Shown piece after piece: positions 51,863 to 60,382 of a stretch of DNA of 64,000 bases. The DNA is from Aestuariibaculum lutulentum (GTDB taxonomy: Bacteria; Bacteroidota; Bacteroidia; Flavobacteriales; Flavobacteriaceae). The first letter of the stretch is position 1, and each line of letters opens with the position of its first letter. The stretch covers positions 2,760,501-2,824,500 of the forward strand of contig NZ_CP136709.1 of assembly GCF_032926325.1 (NCBI RefSeq), written 5' to 3'. The notes below the pieces were generated by a model that did not search any database, was not told the origin of the DNA, and saw only the letters and a program-made list of their open reading frames with translations. A program made the translations under genes and the position numbers.

Positions 51863-53536
51863 ATGAATAAAAAAGTGTTTTTACTTCTGTTTTTCATTGG
51901 GTTACAAGGCATTTTTTGTCTTAAAATTTCGGCACAACAAATACAGGATAGTACCAAAATTTATTATAAAGCTATAACCGAGTTTAAGGACGTTAATCTA
52001 TCTACAAAAGCGTTCGATTATTTTAAGAAGAAAGTAACTAAAGCATTAAATGATAATAAACCTGAAAAAGCAGCTTATAACCTGGAGTTAATCGCTTATG
52101 GGCAATATACAATGGGATTTTACGACCAAAGTGAGCAACTTATCATTGAATCTTTAAAACTACTGGATAAGGTTGAAGAGCAATCAAAAACTCAAGCTGC
52201 ACGAGAGCGTTTATTTAATCAATTAGGGACTATTTACAGAAATCTTAAAGATTATGAAAATTCCAATCGATATTTCGATAAGGCATTAGAACTTAATCAA
52301 GACCCTGAAAATATTATCGCCATTACTACCAACATCGCTAATAATTTTGCCGATCAGGGTGATTATTTAAAGGCTGTTGAGATTTTAAATCCACTTTACA
52401 ATCAAGCACTAACCATACAAGATATTAGCATAAAAGTTGTTTTTATTGACAATCTTGGCTATTATAAAACAAAAGCAGGAGATAACTCAGGTGTAGAGCT
52501 TATGAAAGCCGCTTTGGCTATGAGGAAGAAAAGTGAGCTTTTATCAGGTCTTTTTTCCAGTTATAGACATTTGTCTTTGTTTTGTTTAGATGCAGGAAAT
52601 AAAGTAAAAGCTAAATCATACATAGATTCGTTACAAACCATTGGAAATAAAATCGGAACTCCGAGTTATCAGTTAGAAGCTTTAAAATTAAAGTTGAGTT
52701 TAGAACATAATCATGATTTTAGTGCCTATGTAAATTTGAAAGAACAGGTTGAAAACGAACATTTTTTGAGAGAAAATAAGTTTGCAGCCATACGATACAA
52801 TGTTGCAGAAAAGGAGAAACAGTTATTAGAGAAAGAACAGGAATTAATCACTGCCGAATTAGAAAAGCAGAAAGAAAGGAATTTTAAATTGCTTTATTTA
52901 TCTATAGGGGTGTTAGTTTTGATTATTTCAGGATTTGTGATGATGATTCTAAGGGTAAAATACCGTAAAGATAAAGTACAACAGGTATATTTAACAGAAG
53001 CGCGAATTTCTAAAAAAGTACACGACGAGGTAGCGAACGATGTGTATCAGGTCATGTCAAAGCTTCAAACAACTCCACAAGTCAATGATAATATTCTAGA
53101 TGATTTGGAAGCCATATATTCTAAAACCCGAGATATTTCAAAAGAAAACAGTACAATTGATCTTAATGAAAATTACCTGAGTATTTTAAAAGACCTGTTG
53201 CAAGGCTACCGTAATAATTCGGTAAATATCATCACAAAAGGAATCAGTCAGGTGCCATGGGAGCAGATTGATAACATAAAAAAAATAACACTGTATCGTG
53301 TGCTTCAGGAATTGATGGTAAATATGAAGAAGCACAGCCAGGCTTCTAATGTGGTTATGAGTTTTAAATATGAGAACAATAAAATTCAAATTGCTTATAC
53401 CGATAACGGTCGCGGATGCAACCTTTTAAAAGGAACCGGAATGCAGAATATGGAAAACCGTATAAAATCTATAAACGGAACGATTATTTTTGAATCTGAA
53501 TCGGGTAGAGGATTCAAGTCAAAAATCTCAGTATAA
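51863..53536 (+). CDS. TPR-containing sensor histidine kinase (HisKA_3-like)
   Basis: A 557-aa membrane kinase. Order: signal/anchor peptide (MNKKVFLLLFFIGLQGIFCL); periplasmic tetratricopeptide repeats ~30-290 (RLFNQLGTIYRNLKDYENSN, IATNIANNFADQGDY-like units); a coiled coil; one membrane helix ~340-362 (LLYLSIGVLVLIISGFVMMI); dimerisation helix with the phospho-His in ISKKVHDEVANDVYQVMSKL near 388; and an ATPase domain with N-box ELMVNMKKHSQAS near 488, G1 YTDNGRGCN and GTGMQNMENRI. The response-regulator gene starts 2 bp after its stop, so they form a two-component pair. The signal is unknown. Confidence 0.9.
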   Translation: MNKKVFLLLFFIGLQGIFCLKISAQQIQDSTKIYYKAITEFKDVNLSTKAFDYFKKKVTKALNDNKPEKAAYNLELIAYGQYTMGFYDQSEQLIIESLKLLDKVEEQSKTQAARERLFNQLGTIYRNLKDYENSNRYFDKALELNQDPENIIAITTNIANNFADQGDYLKAVEILNPLYNQALTIQDISIKVVFIDNLGYYKTKAGDNSGVELMKAALAMRKKSELLSGLFSSYRHLSLFCLDAGNKVKAKSYIDSLQTIGNKIGTPSYQLEALKLKLSLEHNHDFSAYVNLKEQVENEHFLRENKFAAIRYNVAEKEKQLLEKEQELITAELEKQKERNFKLLYLSIGVLVLIISGFVMMILRVKYRKDKVQQVYLTEARISKKVHDEVANDVYQVMSKLQTTPQVNDNILDDLEAIYSKTRDISKENSTIDLNENYLSILKDLLQGYRNNSVNIITKGISQVPWEQIDNIKKITLYRVLQELMVNMKKHSQASNVVMSFKYENNKIQIAYTDNGRGCNLLKGTGMQNMENRIKSINGTIIFESESGRGFKSKISV

Positions 53537-53538
53537 TT

Positions 53539-54204
53539 ATGTTTAAAAAGGTTTTAATAGTTGATGATCACGATGTAGTAAGCGAGGGCGTACTTTCAAT
53601 ACTTAATCAAAATGATATAACCAATGTGGTTCAGGCACAATATTGCGACGAGGCACATTTAAAAGTAAAACGTGCTGTTTTAGATGCAGAGCCTTTCGAT
53701 TTATTAATTACCGATTTATCTTTTAAACAAGATTATCAGAATACTACTTTAGAGTCTGGTGAAGATTTGGCAGCGGTCTTAAAAGATGAATTTCCGGAGT
53801 TACCGATTATCGTGTATTCTATGGAAGATCGTTTGCAAAAGGTTCGTACTTTAATTAACACTCATGGGGTTAATGGCTATGTTTGTAAAAGCCGAAAAGG
53901 AGCTTTAGAGTTGTCGCAGGCCATTAAACAAGTTGCTAATCAAAACATATTTCTTTCCCCGCAGGTTGAAAATGCCCTAAACCAAAATAACGAACTCGAA
54001 ATTGACGATTACGATATAGAACTGATTAAACAATTGTCTATGGGGTTTTCTCAGGGAGAAATAAGTCAGTTATTCAAATCAAAGAAAATGGTTCCAAGTA
54101 GTTTAAGTTCTATTGAAAAACGTATCAATAAGTTAAAAGATGTTTTCAAGGCAAATAACACCATTCATTTAGTTGCGATTCTTAAAGATTTAGGCCTTAT
54201 ATAA
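53539..54204 (+). CDS. response regulator with divergent HTH output
   Basis: A 221-aa regulator paired with the TPR kinase. The receiver domain has the acidic pocket VDDHD near residue 8, the phospho-acceptor Asp in LLITDLSF near 55, Ser/Thr in IIVYSMED near 93 and the Lys in GYVCKSRKG near 115. The C-terminal part (DYDIELIKQLSMGFSQGEIS, then SSLSSIEKRINKLKDVFKAN) is arranged like a LuxR/NarL HTH but is clearly degenerate from the usual LTxRE pattern. It probably controls genes at unknown sites. A stem-T-run terminator follows ~95 bp downstream. Confidence 0.88.
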   Translation: MFKKVLIVDDHDVVSEGVLSILNQNDITNVVQAQYCDEAHLKVKRAVLDAEPFDLLITDLSFKQDYQNTTLESGEDLAAVLKDEFPELPIIVYSMEDRLQKVRTLINTHGVNGYVCKSRKGALELSQAIKQVANQNIFLSPQVENALNQNNELEIDDYDIELIKQLSMGFSQGEISQLFKSKKMVPSSLSSIEKRINKLKDVFKANNTIHLVAILKDLGLI

Positions 54205-54297
54205 AAAGAGATCATGTTACGGTTTTCCATAAAATAGAACCATATTAAAGACTTATGTTTGTCATGCTATTAATCCTTTTACCATAGGGAGCATTAG

Positions 54298-54328
54298 GCA
54301 CGTCTTTTTAAGCGTGCTTTTTGTTTTT
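54298..54328 (+). terminator. terminator of the two-component operon
   Basis: GCACG-t-CTT / AAG-CGTGC stem with one bulge and TTT loop, then TTTTTGTTTTT. Confidence 0.8.
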
Positions 54329-54345
54329 AGTTAACTAACCACATA

Positions 54346-54382
54346 AAAAAACACCTTAACATAAATTGCTAAGGTGTTTTTT
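54346..54382. terminator. terminator of the PHP-ACT gene (bidirectional)
   Basis: AAAAAACACCTTA / TAAGGTGTTTTTT, 13-bp stem with an 11-nt loop. Confidence 0.9.
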
Positions 54383-54400
54383 ATATCAGTTGATTCAGAA

Positions 54401-56089
54401 TTACATACTGTGAAACTCAATAAGATTCGCTTCGTAGTATTGATCTCCTAATTTACTTAATAAGTTATTGATGGTGTTACTATCACCGTCAACAGCTAAA
54501 GCCGAATAACCAACGTTGTTTAGTTTTCCTAATCGTAAATCAATAATATTGATATTTTTAGAAGCTAAAGCTGATAATAAGATTAATAACACTCCAGGTG
54601 CATTATGGTGTTTAGTAACTATAACTTTTTCGCTTAAAGCCAAGTTTAGATTTACTCCATCCATTTCCAATAAATACACGCCATCACGGTGGTAGTTTGG
54701 TAGTTCGGCGTTTTCTTTATAGGTTAAATTTGTAAAGGTTCCGGCATCGGTTCCGTTAATGAAATCGATAGCGCTTTTTATATTTTCATTATCACCATTA
54801 ATAGATAAAAAAGCTTCGGCAGTTCCGTCGTCGTTCGATTTTAAACGCGCGGTTTCTACGTTAATACCTTCAGAAGCTAACGTGTTGAATAATGATGAAA
54901 TAACCCCTGGTTTATCTAAGTGTTTAGAGAATAATCCGTTAACTTTTTTGGTTGGTTTTTCAGGAATTTCGTTTGTTACCGTGATAGATTTCCCGGTTTT
55001 ACGAATTCTAATGGCATTGTATTCGCCCATACTGGTTGAACCTTTATAAAGATCAACGAATTCAGAAAAAGACCCTCCGAATGAAAAATCAGGGATAATA
55101 CGTCTTTGCTCGGTATCTAATCGTTGATTTAAAAGTTCGATACCTTTATTTAAAACGGTGTATTTAACTTTTAGCTCGTGATCGTCGTAAATGGTACGGT
55201 TTTCAGGAATTAACTTCGAGTAACTCACGTAGCTCTCGTAACCAGCCTCCTGAATGTATTCTAAACTTTCTTTAAAGTTAAGTCCGTAGTAACGTACATG
55301 GTGCGTATCGGTACCTACACAAACCGGAATTTGTAATTCTTTAGCGCGTCTTAAAATGTTTTGAACCGGGTATACACCAACACCTTTAAACTTACCAGCC
55401 ATATTAACGTCCAGCGCTAAGTTACGGTCGGCAATTAACTCTAAAAGGGTTCTGAATTTGTTTGCTAATGGATGCGCACTGGTTTCAAAATTAATTAAAG
55501 CTTCAGGCATATCGACATTAAGCTTTGGTAAATCGATGTGACCAATAATTTGAATCATGTCTCCGAAAGATTCAATCATCTGGATCATTTCATTAAAATA
55601 ACCATCCCAGTAAGCTTCCAGACTTCCACGAAGTTTTAATAATTCCAAGGCTTCTTCCTTCGAGCCATCGTAAGGTAAGCCTTCCGGAGCAAAGTGTACT
55701 GAACCAATAACATAATCGGCATCTTCGGCCTGGAAAATTTTAGAACGGCTCCATTGTAATCCTAATTCAGGTCCCATCCATTCTAATTCTACTCCGTATT
55801 TAATATTAATTTGTCCTTCGTATTTTTCACGAAGGTTGGCAATACGTTTTGGGTAGTTTAAATACGAACGGTTACCACGAATGAATTTTACATTGGTTTC
55901 GCGCTCGGCTGTATATCGAAAACTTGTTAAGCGAGGGGAGTGAATAATAAAGGTAATACTCGGGTGACCGGCTTCAATAGCTTTATCAATAATATCCTCT
56001 AATTTATCAATACCATGCTTTACGTGGTCTTGTTCTGTACCAGCATGAATACCGTGTGTTTCCCAAATAAACTCGTTAAGTTTTCTCAT
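54401..56089 (-). CDS. PHP-domain phosphatase-like protein fused to two ACT domains
   Basis: A 562-aa protein. Residues ~1-290 form a PHP (histidinol-phosphatase-like) TIM barrel with metal-ligand candidates in ETHGIHAGTEQDHVKHG near residue 10, KYGVELEWMG near 98, IGSVHFAPEG near 128, IIGHIDLPK near 180 and VCVGTDTHHVRYYG near 258. After a linker, ACT domain 1 lies at ~385-465 (FSKHLDKPGVISSLFNTLAS) and ACT domain 2 at ~480-562 (VTKHHNAPGVLLILLSALAS), both with the Gly-Val loop that binds small effectors. It is probably a phosphoesterase regulated by an amino acid or similar ligand. No his genes are next to it. Confidence 0.8.
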   Translation of the reverse strand: MRKLNEFIWETHGIHAGTEQDHVKHGIDKLEDIIDKAIEAGHPSITFIIHSPRLTSFRYTAERETNVKFIRGNRSYLNYPKRIANLREKYEGQINIKYGVELEWMGPELGLQWSRSKIFQAEDADYVIGSVHFAPEGLPYDGSKEEALELLKLRGSLEAYWDGYFNEMIQMIESFGDMIQIIGHIDLPKLNVDMPEALINFETSAHPLANKFRTLLELIADRNLALDVNMAGKFKGVGVYPVQNILRRAKELQIPVCVGTDTHHVRYYGLNFKESLEYIQEAGYESYVSYSKLIPENRTIYDDHELKVKYTVLNKGIELLNQRLDTEQRRIIPDFSFGGSFSEFVDLYKGSTSMGEYNAIRIRKTGKSITVTNEIPEKPTKKVNGLFSKHLDKPGVISSLFNTLASEGINVETARLKSNDDGTAEAFLSINGDNENIKSAIDFINGTDAGTFTNLTYKENAELPNYHRDGVYLLEMDGVNLNLALSEKVIVTKHHNAPGVLLILLSALASKNINIIDLRLGKLNNVGYSALAVDGDSNTINNLLSKLGDQYYEANLIEFHSM

Positions 56090-56409
56090 AAAACTAAAAT
56101 GCTTTAAAATTGCGTTTAAAGGAGCAAATTTAGTTATTGAAATGAAATAATAGACTATTATAAAGTGCTTTTCAATTTTTTTTAAAAAGAATTCTTTTTC
56201 ACTTTAAAAAATAGTCTTAAACAAAAGGCTTATTAAGAATTTAATAATCTTTTCTTTTGAATCTGAGTAATGATTAGGTGACGTTTTTTTGTTGAATTCA
56301 TATTAGTGAATTAAAAATGTAAATTCTTGATTAATCTCAAGTTATCTTGTTTTTAGTGTTAAGTATTGTCTTTTTTTTCTTAGATTTAAGATGAAAAAAT
56401 GGATTGCTT
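56090..56409. other. AT-rich intergenic region between PHP-ACT and outer-membrane genes
   Basis: About 320 bp without a gene. It contains the minus-strand -7 box TAAATTTG (56132-56125) for the PHP-ACT gene and an inverted repeat AATTCA / TGAATT (56295-56300 / 56307-56312). No exact TAnnTTTG for the plus-strand operon was found. Confidence 0.5.
56125..56132 (-). promoter_or_regulatory. -7 box of the PHP-ACT gene
   Basis: TAAATTTG on the minus strand, about 36 bp before the ATG. Confidence 0.45.
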
Positions 56410-57489
56410 ATGCCTTGTAAATTACGCTTCAGTTATAATTCAATTTTTAATGTTTTTAAGAAGATTGCTTTAACAGGTCTCTTTTTAATAATTTCCAGCA
56501 ATAGTTTCGCTCAGTATACATCGAAGGAATTAAACCCATACCATAAGGCTTATCACGATAGTTTACAAAGCCGAGAGTACCCCTATACATTTCCAATTTT
56601 AGCCAAACAAGCTTATAAAAAAGGATTCGATGTGCCATTTACGTATGGATTGAGTACAGCCTATTATACACAAGTTCAGGATGTAAATATTAAAAGAACC
56701 TTGATAGGTTTAAACGATCTAGAGCCTGTAGATTTAAGTGATTTTATAAAGTTCGGAACGGTAGAAGCAAGAACAGAGGCATATACAGTTAGGCCAGATA
56801 TGTGGGTATTACCATTTTTGAATATCTATGGTATTTTTGGAGTTGGGTCGACCAGTACAGCTGTTCCTTTAGTACGACCGGTTGATTTCTCTACAACCCA
56901 ACATTTTAGTGTAACCAGTGCGGGTTTTGGTTTTACGGTAGCAGGAGGATTTGGCCCTTTGTTTTTTGTGGTTGATAATAATTTTAATTTTGGAAATGTA
57001 GAGGCATTGGTCGAGCCGGTACCAGCTCATAATTTAGACATTCGTTTAGGGCATAATTTTGTAAATCCACGTCGAGCCGATCGAGGCTTAGCTGTTTGGT
57101 TTGGTGCTTTTCGCCAAAATATTAATGGGGATACTAACGGAAGCATAACAATTAAAGACTTATTTCCTAACGGAACTGATGGACTTCAGGAGGGTTTTAT
57201 AGATCGTTTGCATGAGTGGGCGGATGGGTTGCCTCCCGGACAAAAATTAGTTGCCAATCAAATAATTAATAAAATTGATGATCATTTAAGTGGGGTAGAT
57301 GTTGGAGATGCTCAAATAACATATGCATTAGATAAGGAATTAGCGAAGCCCTGGAATTTGATTTTTGGAGCACAGTATCAACATAACAAACACTGGCAAC
57401 TTCGAACTGAGTTAGGAACTTTTGGAAAGCGTACCTCGTTTTTAATTATGGTGAATTACAGATTTGAAAGTTTATTTAATAAAAAATGA
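56410..57489 (+). CDS. exported outer-membrane beta-barrel-like protein (hypothetical)
   Basis: About 359 aa from ATG 56410. An N-terminal signal region (KKIALTGLFLIISSNSFAQ) ends near residue 35. The remainder is rich in Gly, aromatic residues and alternating strands (FLNIYGIFGVGSTSTAVPLV, SAGFGFTVAGGFGPLFFVVD, LIFGAQYQHNKHWQLRTELG), ending in MVNYRFESLFNKK, like an outer-membrane barrel. No known family is recognised. A Gln/Gly-rich loop with IDRLHEWADGLPPGQ is inserted. Its stop overlaps the next gene (ATGA), so the pair is coupled. Confidence 0.72.
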   Translation: MPCKLRFSYNSIFNVFKKIALTGLFLIISSNSFAQYTSKELNPYHKAYHDSLQSREYPYTFPILAKQAYKKGFDVPFTYGLSTAYYTQVQDVNIKRTLIGLNDLEPVDLSDFIKFGTVEARTEAYTVRPDMWVLPFLNIYGIFGVGSTSTAVPLVRPVDFSTTQHFSVTSAGFGFTVAGGFGPLFFVVDNNFNFGNVEALVEPVPAHNLDIRLGHNFVNPRRADRGLAVWFGAFRQNINGDTNGSITIKDLFPNGTDGLQEGFIDRLHEWADGLPPGQKLVANQIINKIDDHLSGVDVGDAQITYALDKELAKPWNLIFGAQYQHNKHWQLRTELGTFGKRTSFLIMVNYRFESLFNKK

Positions 57490-58196
57490 TGAAAAAATAT
57501 TTCACTTCGGTTTTAATTCTGTTTGCGCTTTTGGTAAGCTATAAGGCGCCTGCTCAAATTTTACTGGGCCTAATTTTTGGAGACGATTTAAACTCTGAAA
57601 AATTAATTTTCGGAATCCATTTAAATTATTCATGGAATGATATTTCAAATCTCCCGGAATCGGGAAGTTTGAATGCATTTAACCTTGGCTTAAATTTTAA
57701 TTATAAGATAAGTGATAAGTTTAGGGCACAAACCGAAATGTTGGCAAAATACACTCGTGGCGCTGGAGATATTCCTGTGTATTCCTTGGGAGATGAACAT
57801 TTGGATGCGTTATATGCCGATGGAAAAGTATCCAGAGAAATAAAGTATTTAAGTATCCCAATGGCCATTCAGTATTTAACAGCTATTGGAGTGTATGCCG
57901 AAGCTGGTCCGCATGTTTCCATGCGAATTAAAGCTAATGATGTTTTTGAAGCTGATACACCGGAGGGTAGTTTGGAGTTAAAACGGAACATTAAGGATGT
58001 AGTAAACCTTTGGGATTTTGGATGGATTGTAGGTGTTGGTTATTATATAGCGCCATTAAAAACTACATCGGTGGGTGTTCGTTATTATGGTGGATTAAGC
58101 GATGTTATGGATGGACCAGGAAAGCAGCATCATCAACAATGGGCGGTTTATGCCAATATTCCGTTAGGACGAAAGGGAAAAGATTTAAAGGAATAA
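57486..58196 (+). CDS. porin-family outer-membrane beta-barrel protein
   Basis: A 236-aa small barrel protein with a signal peptide (MMKKYFTSVLILFALLVSYK, cut near APAQ). Repeated amphipathic strands (LNLGLNFNYKISDKFRAQTE-like, IGVYAEAGPHVSMRI, GWIVGVGYYIAPLKTTSVGV) fit the Bacteroidota porin/OmpA-like 8-stranded barrel family (PorT-like). It overlaps the upstream gene by 4 nt and the DUF481 gene follows after 29 bp. Function unknown. Confidence 0.78.
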   Translation: MMKKYFTSVLILFALLVSYKAPAQILLGLIFGDDLNSEKLIFGIHLNYSWNDISNLPESGSLNAFNLGLNFNYKISDKFRAQTEMLAKYTRGAGDIPVYSLGDEHLDALYADGKVSREIKYLSIPMAIQYLTAIGVYAEAGPHVSMRIKANDVFEADTPEGSLELKRNIKDVVNLWDFGWIVGVGYYIAPLKTTSVGVRYYGGLSDVMDGPGKQHHQQWAVYANIPLGRKGKDLKE

Positions 58197-58225
58197 TAAA
58201 AATATAAATTAATAAAAGTAAGATT

Positions 58226-59302
58226 ATGGGAGACAATAGTCTGTATAAGTTTAATTTAAAACGTACTAAAGGTTCAATTGTATTTAATGGTTTGAGTAAA
58301 ATTATAATAGTTGTTATTCTATTATTCGGATATAGTGTTCTGGCTCAGAATGATACTTTAGTCCTTAAAAATAATAATCGCATAGTAGGAGAAATAAAGA
58401 GTATGCAAAATGGAGTTTTGGCAGTTGAAACCGATTATAGTGATTCCGATTTTAAAATTACATGGGTAGAAGTTGCTCAAGTTAGCGGGAAACAGTTGTT
58501 TTTAGTAACCTTAAAAAATGGAGAACGTTACAATACAGCACTTGGTTTGGCTTCAGGCACAGGAAAGGTTAAGTTAACCAATGTAGGAGATGGAAGAGTG
58601 GTTAGTATTCAGGATATAGTCTTTATAAAGTCGGTAAAATCCAGTTTTTTATCGCGATTGGATGCCTCTATTTCAGTTGGTTTTAATTTAACGAAAAGCA
58701 ATAATTTAAGACAGTTAAATGTAAGGAGTTCAGTGGGGTATACGGCTGATTACTGGCAGCTATTAGGGAATTATAATTCTGTTAGAAGTAAGCAGGATGG
58801 GAGTAGCGAAATTCATAGAACTGATGCCAATATTAAGTTTACTTACTTTTTGAAAAATGATATGTTGGCTATTTTTAATTCTGAATATTTAGCAAACGAC
58901 GAACAAAAAATAGATTATCGTTTTACTAATCGTGTAGGTTTCGGTAATTATTTTATTCATACCAATTATTTGTATTTCGGGGCCGCAGCTGGTTTGGCTT
59001 TAAATAATGAGCGATTCTCCGATGATGTTGGTACAAATCGAAACAGTTTGGAGGCATTTGGCTCTTTAGAACTCAATTTGTTTGATGTTAAAGATTTCAA
59101 TTTGTTAACCAATATTATTGCCTATCCAAGTATTACAGAGAAAAATCGTTTAAGGGTAGATTATACTTTGGATTTAAAATATGATTTACCGTTAGATTTC
59201 TTTATAAAATTCGGTGTAACCTATAACTTCGATAATCAGCCGGTTCAAGATGCGTCGAAAGATGATTATGTATTTCAGGCCACTTTTGGTTGGGAGCTGT
59301 AA
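58226..59302 (+). CDS. DUF481-family outer-membrane protein
   Basis: A 358-aa exported protein of the DUF481 (YdiY-like) type. A polar ~20-residue N-terminus precedes the hydrophobic signal region (IIIVVILLFGYSVLAQ). The middle part (NNRIVGEIKSMQNGVLAVET, FKITWVEVAQVSGKQLFLVT) is the SH3-like repeat seen before the barrel; from ~residue 145 the DUF481 barrel follows (SVGFNLTKSNNLRQLNVRSS, ANIKFTYFLKNDMLAIFNSE, FFIKFGVTYNFDNQPVQDAS). Such proteins sit in the outer membrane with unknown cargo. It is the last gene of the three-gene group and converges on the next gene. Confidence 0.83.
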   Translation: MGDNSLYKFNLKRTKGSIVFNGLSKIIIVVILLFGYSVLAQNDTLVLKNNNRIVGEIKSMQNGVLAVETDYSDSDFKITWVEVAQVSGKQLFLVTLKNGERYNTALGLASGTGKVKLTNVGDGRVVSIQDIVFIKSVKSSFLSRLDASISVGFNLTKSNNLRQLNVRSSVGYTADYWQLLGNYNSVRSKQDGSSEIHRTDANIKFTYFLKNDMLAIFNSEYLANDEQKIDYRFTNRVGFGNYFIHTNYLYFGAAAGLALNNERFSDDVGTNRNSLEAFGSLELNLFDVKDFNLLTNIIAYPSITEKNRLRVDYTLDLKYDLPLDFFIKFGVTYNFDNQPVQDASKDDYVFQATFGWEL

Positions 59303-59314
59303 AATTAAAAATTC

Positions 59315-60166
59315 TTATTTAAAGGCATACATAGCGGTAATGGTTGGACCATTATACCCCCATTTTAAAAATCCGTTTAGCTTTTCTTTTTCAATATCTA
59401 CTCGAAAGTTAAGTCCGGTATAACCTAAATTTAAATTCAGATTAGGGATTACATTATAAGAAAGGGAAGCATTGTAGCTTAAAATACGACCTTTAATATT
59501 GTTTATTTTAAGAGATAAATAATTAAAGTTACTATAAATGGCCAGTTTTCTGCTGATTAGGAATTTATTCCAAATACCTAAATCAGGTAAAGGAGCGGTA
59601 AAATCTAAGTTGTCTTTTATTTCAGCTGAACCAACATTTGTTTCAGCTTTCAGTCCAATATTTCCAAATAAAAGATGTGTCCCGATTAAAGCTCCAATTT
59701 GGTATTTAGGTTTATTTATTATGGCATAACCATATGAAAACCGTAAAATCTGAGTATCAAAAAACGCCTCTAATTCGGCATCGGCATGATAAGTGTTTTC
59801 ACCAAAAACAATGTCTTTATCTATAGTATAACGTGTTGAGCGACTCAAGTAAAAATAGTTTAAGTCAAAACGCGAACGTTTCGAAGCCTGCCATGAAAAT
59901 GTTCCAAAAAAGGAGGTGGTATATTTCGAGAAACCTAAATTATCCTCAAGGTCTAATAAGGTACCTTTTCCGCTGGATGTACTTCCAACACGAACCTGAG
60001 TGTTGTTTAAAGGGAAAAAAGCACCAAGATGCATTTCAAATTTATGAGTATACCAATTAGGTAACTCGCTTTTGTGGTTTGTTGAAATAGAAGGAATGGT
60101 ATCTTGAGCATTTAAAAAGAAAAAACCTAAGAGACAAACCACAATCGATGTGTAATGCTTTTTCAT
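59315..60166 (-). CDS. outer-membrane beta-barrel protein (hypothetical)
   Basis: A 283-aa exported protein with a signal peptide (YTSIVVCLLGFFFLNAQ). The rest consists of amphipathic strands (KFEMHLGAFFPLNNTQVRVG, RFDLNYFYLSRSTRYTIDKD, LRFSYGYAIINKPKYQIGAL, NLNLGYTGLNFRVDIEKEKL) ending in GPTITAMYAFK, the C-terminal aromatic being typical of outer-membrane barrels. No specific family is named. It converges on the DUF481 gene with a 12-bp gap and no terminator between. Confidence 0.72.
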   Translation of the reverse strand: MKKHYTSIVVCLLGFFFLNAQDTIPSISTNHKSELPNWYTHKFEMHLGAFFPLNNTQVRVGSTSSGKGTLLDLEDNLGFSKYTTSFFGTFSWQASKRSRFDLNYFYLSRSTRYTIDKDIVFGENTYHADAELEAFFDTQILRFSYGYAIINKPKYQIGALIGTHLLFGNIGLKAETNVGSAEIKDNLDFTAPLPDLGIWNKFLISRKLAIYSNFNYLSLKINNIKGRILSYNASLSYNVIPNLNLNLGYTGLNFRVDIEKEKLNGFLKWGYNGPTITAMYAFK

Positions 60167-60283
60167 TATAAAACCTGAATTATAGTTAGTGAGATAGTTT
60201 CCAAAAACTTACTATTATAAATGTACGAAATAGTTTAGTTTAAAATGAAGATGGCTATTGATAAAATTGAAAGATATTCAAAT

Positions 60284-60335
60284 AAAAAAAAGCATAAAGC
60301 AAACATAAATAGGGGTTAACAGTTTGCTTTATGCT
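60284..60335 (-). terminator. terminator of the universal stress protein gene
   Basis: A 14-bp perfect stem AGCATAAAGCAAAC / GTTTGCTTTATGCT with a 17-nt loop, followed on the minus strand by a T-run. Confidence 0.9.
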
Positions 60336-60382
60336 GTTCAAGAGTGACCTCGAAAAATATGTACTATTGCTATTAATTGAAT

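Noticed and set aside
56295..56312. AATTCA/TGAATT inverted repeat as an operator
   Set aside because: Short, AT-rich and unsupported by a promoter match; kept only as a note in the intergenic entry.
60245..60319. 24-codon plus-strand frame after the outer-membrane gene
   Set aside because: It runs through the 14-bp terminator stem of the universal stress protein gene and is Lys-rich by chance.
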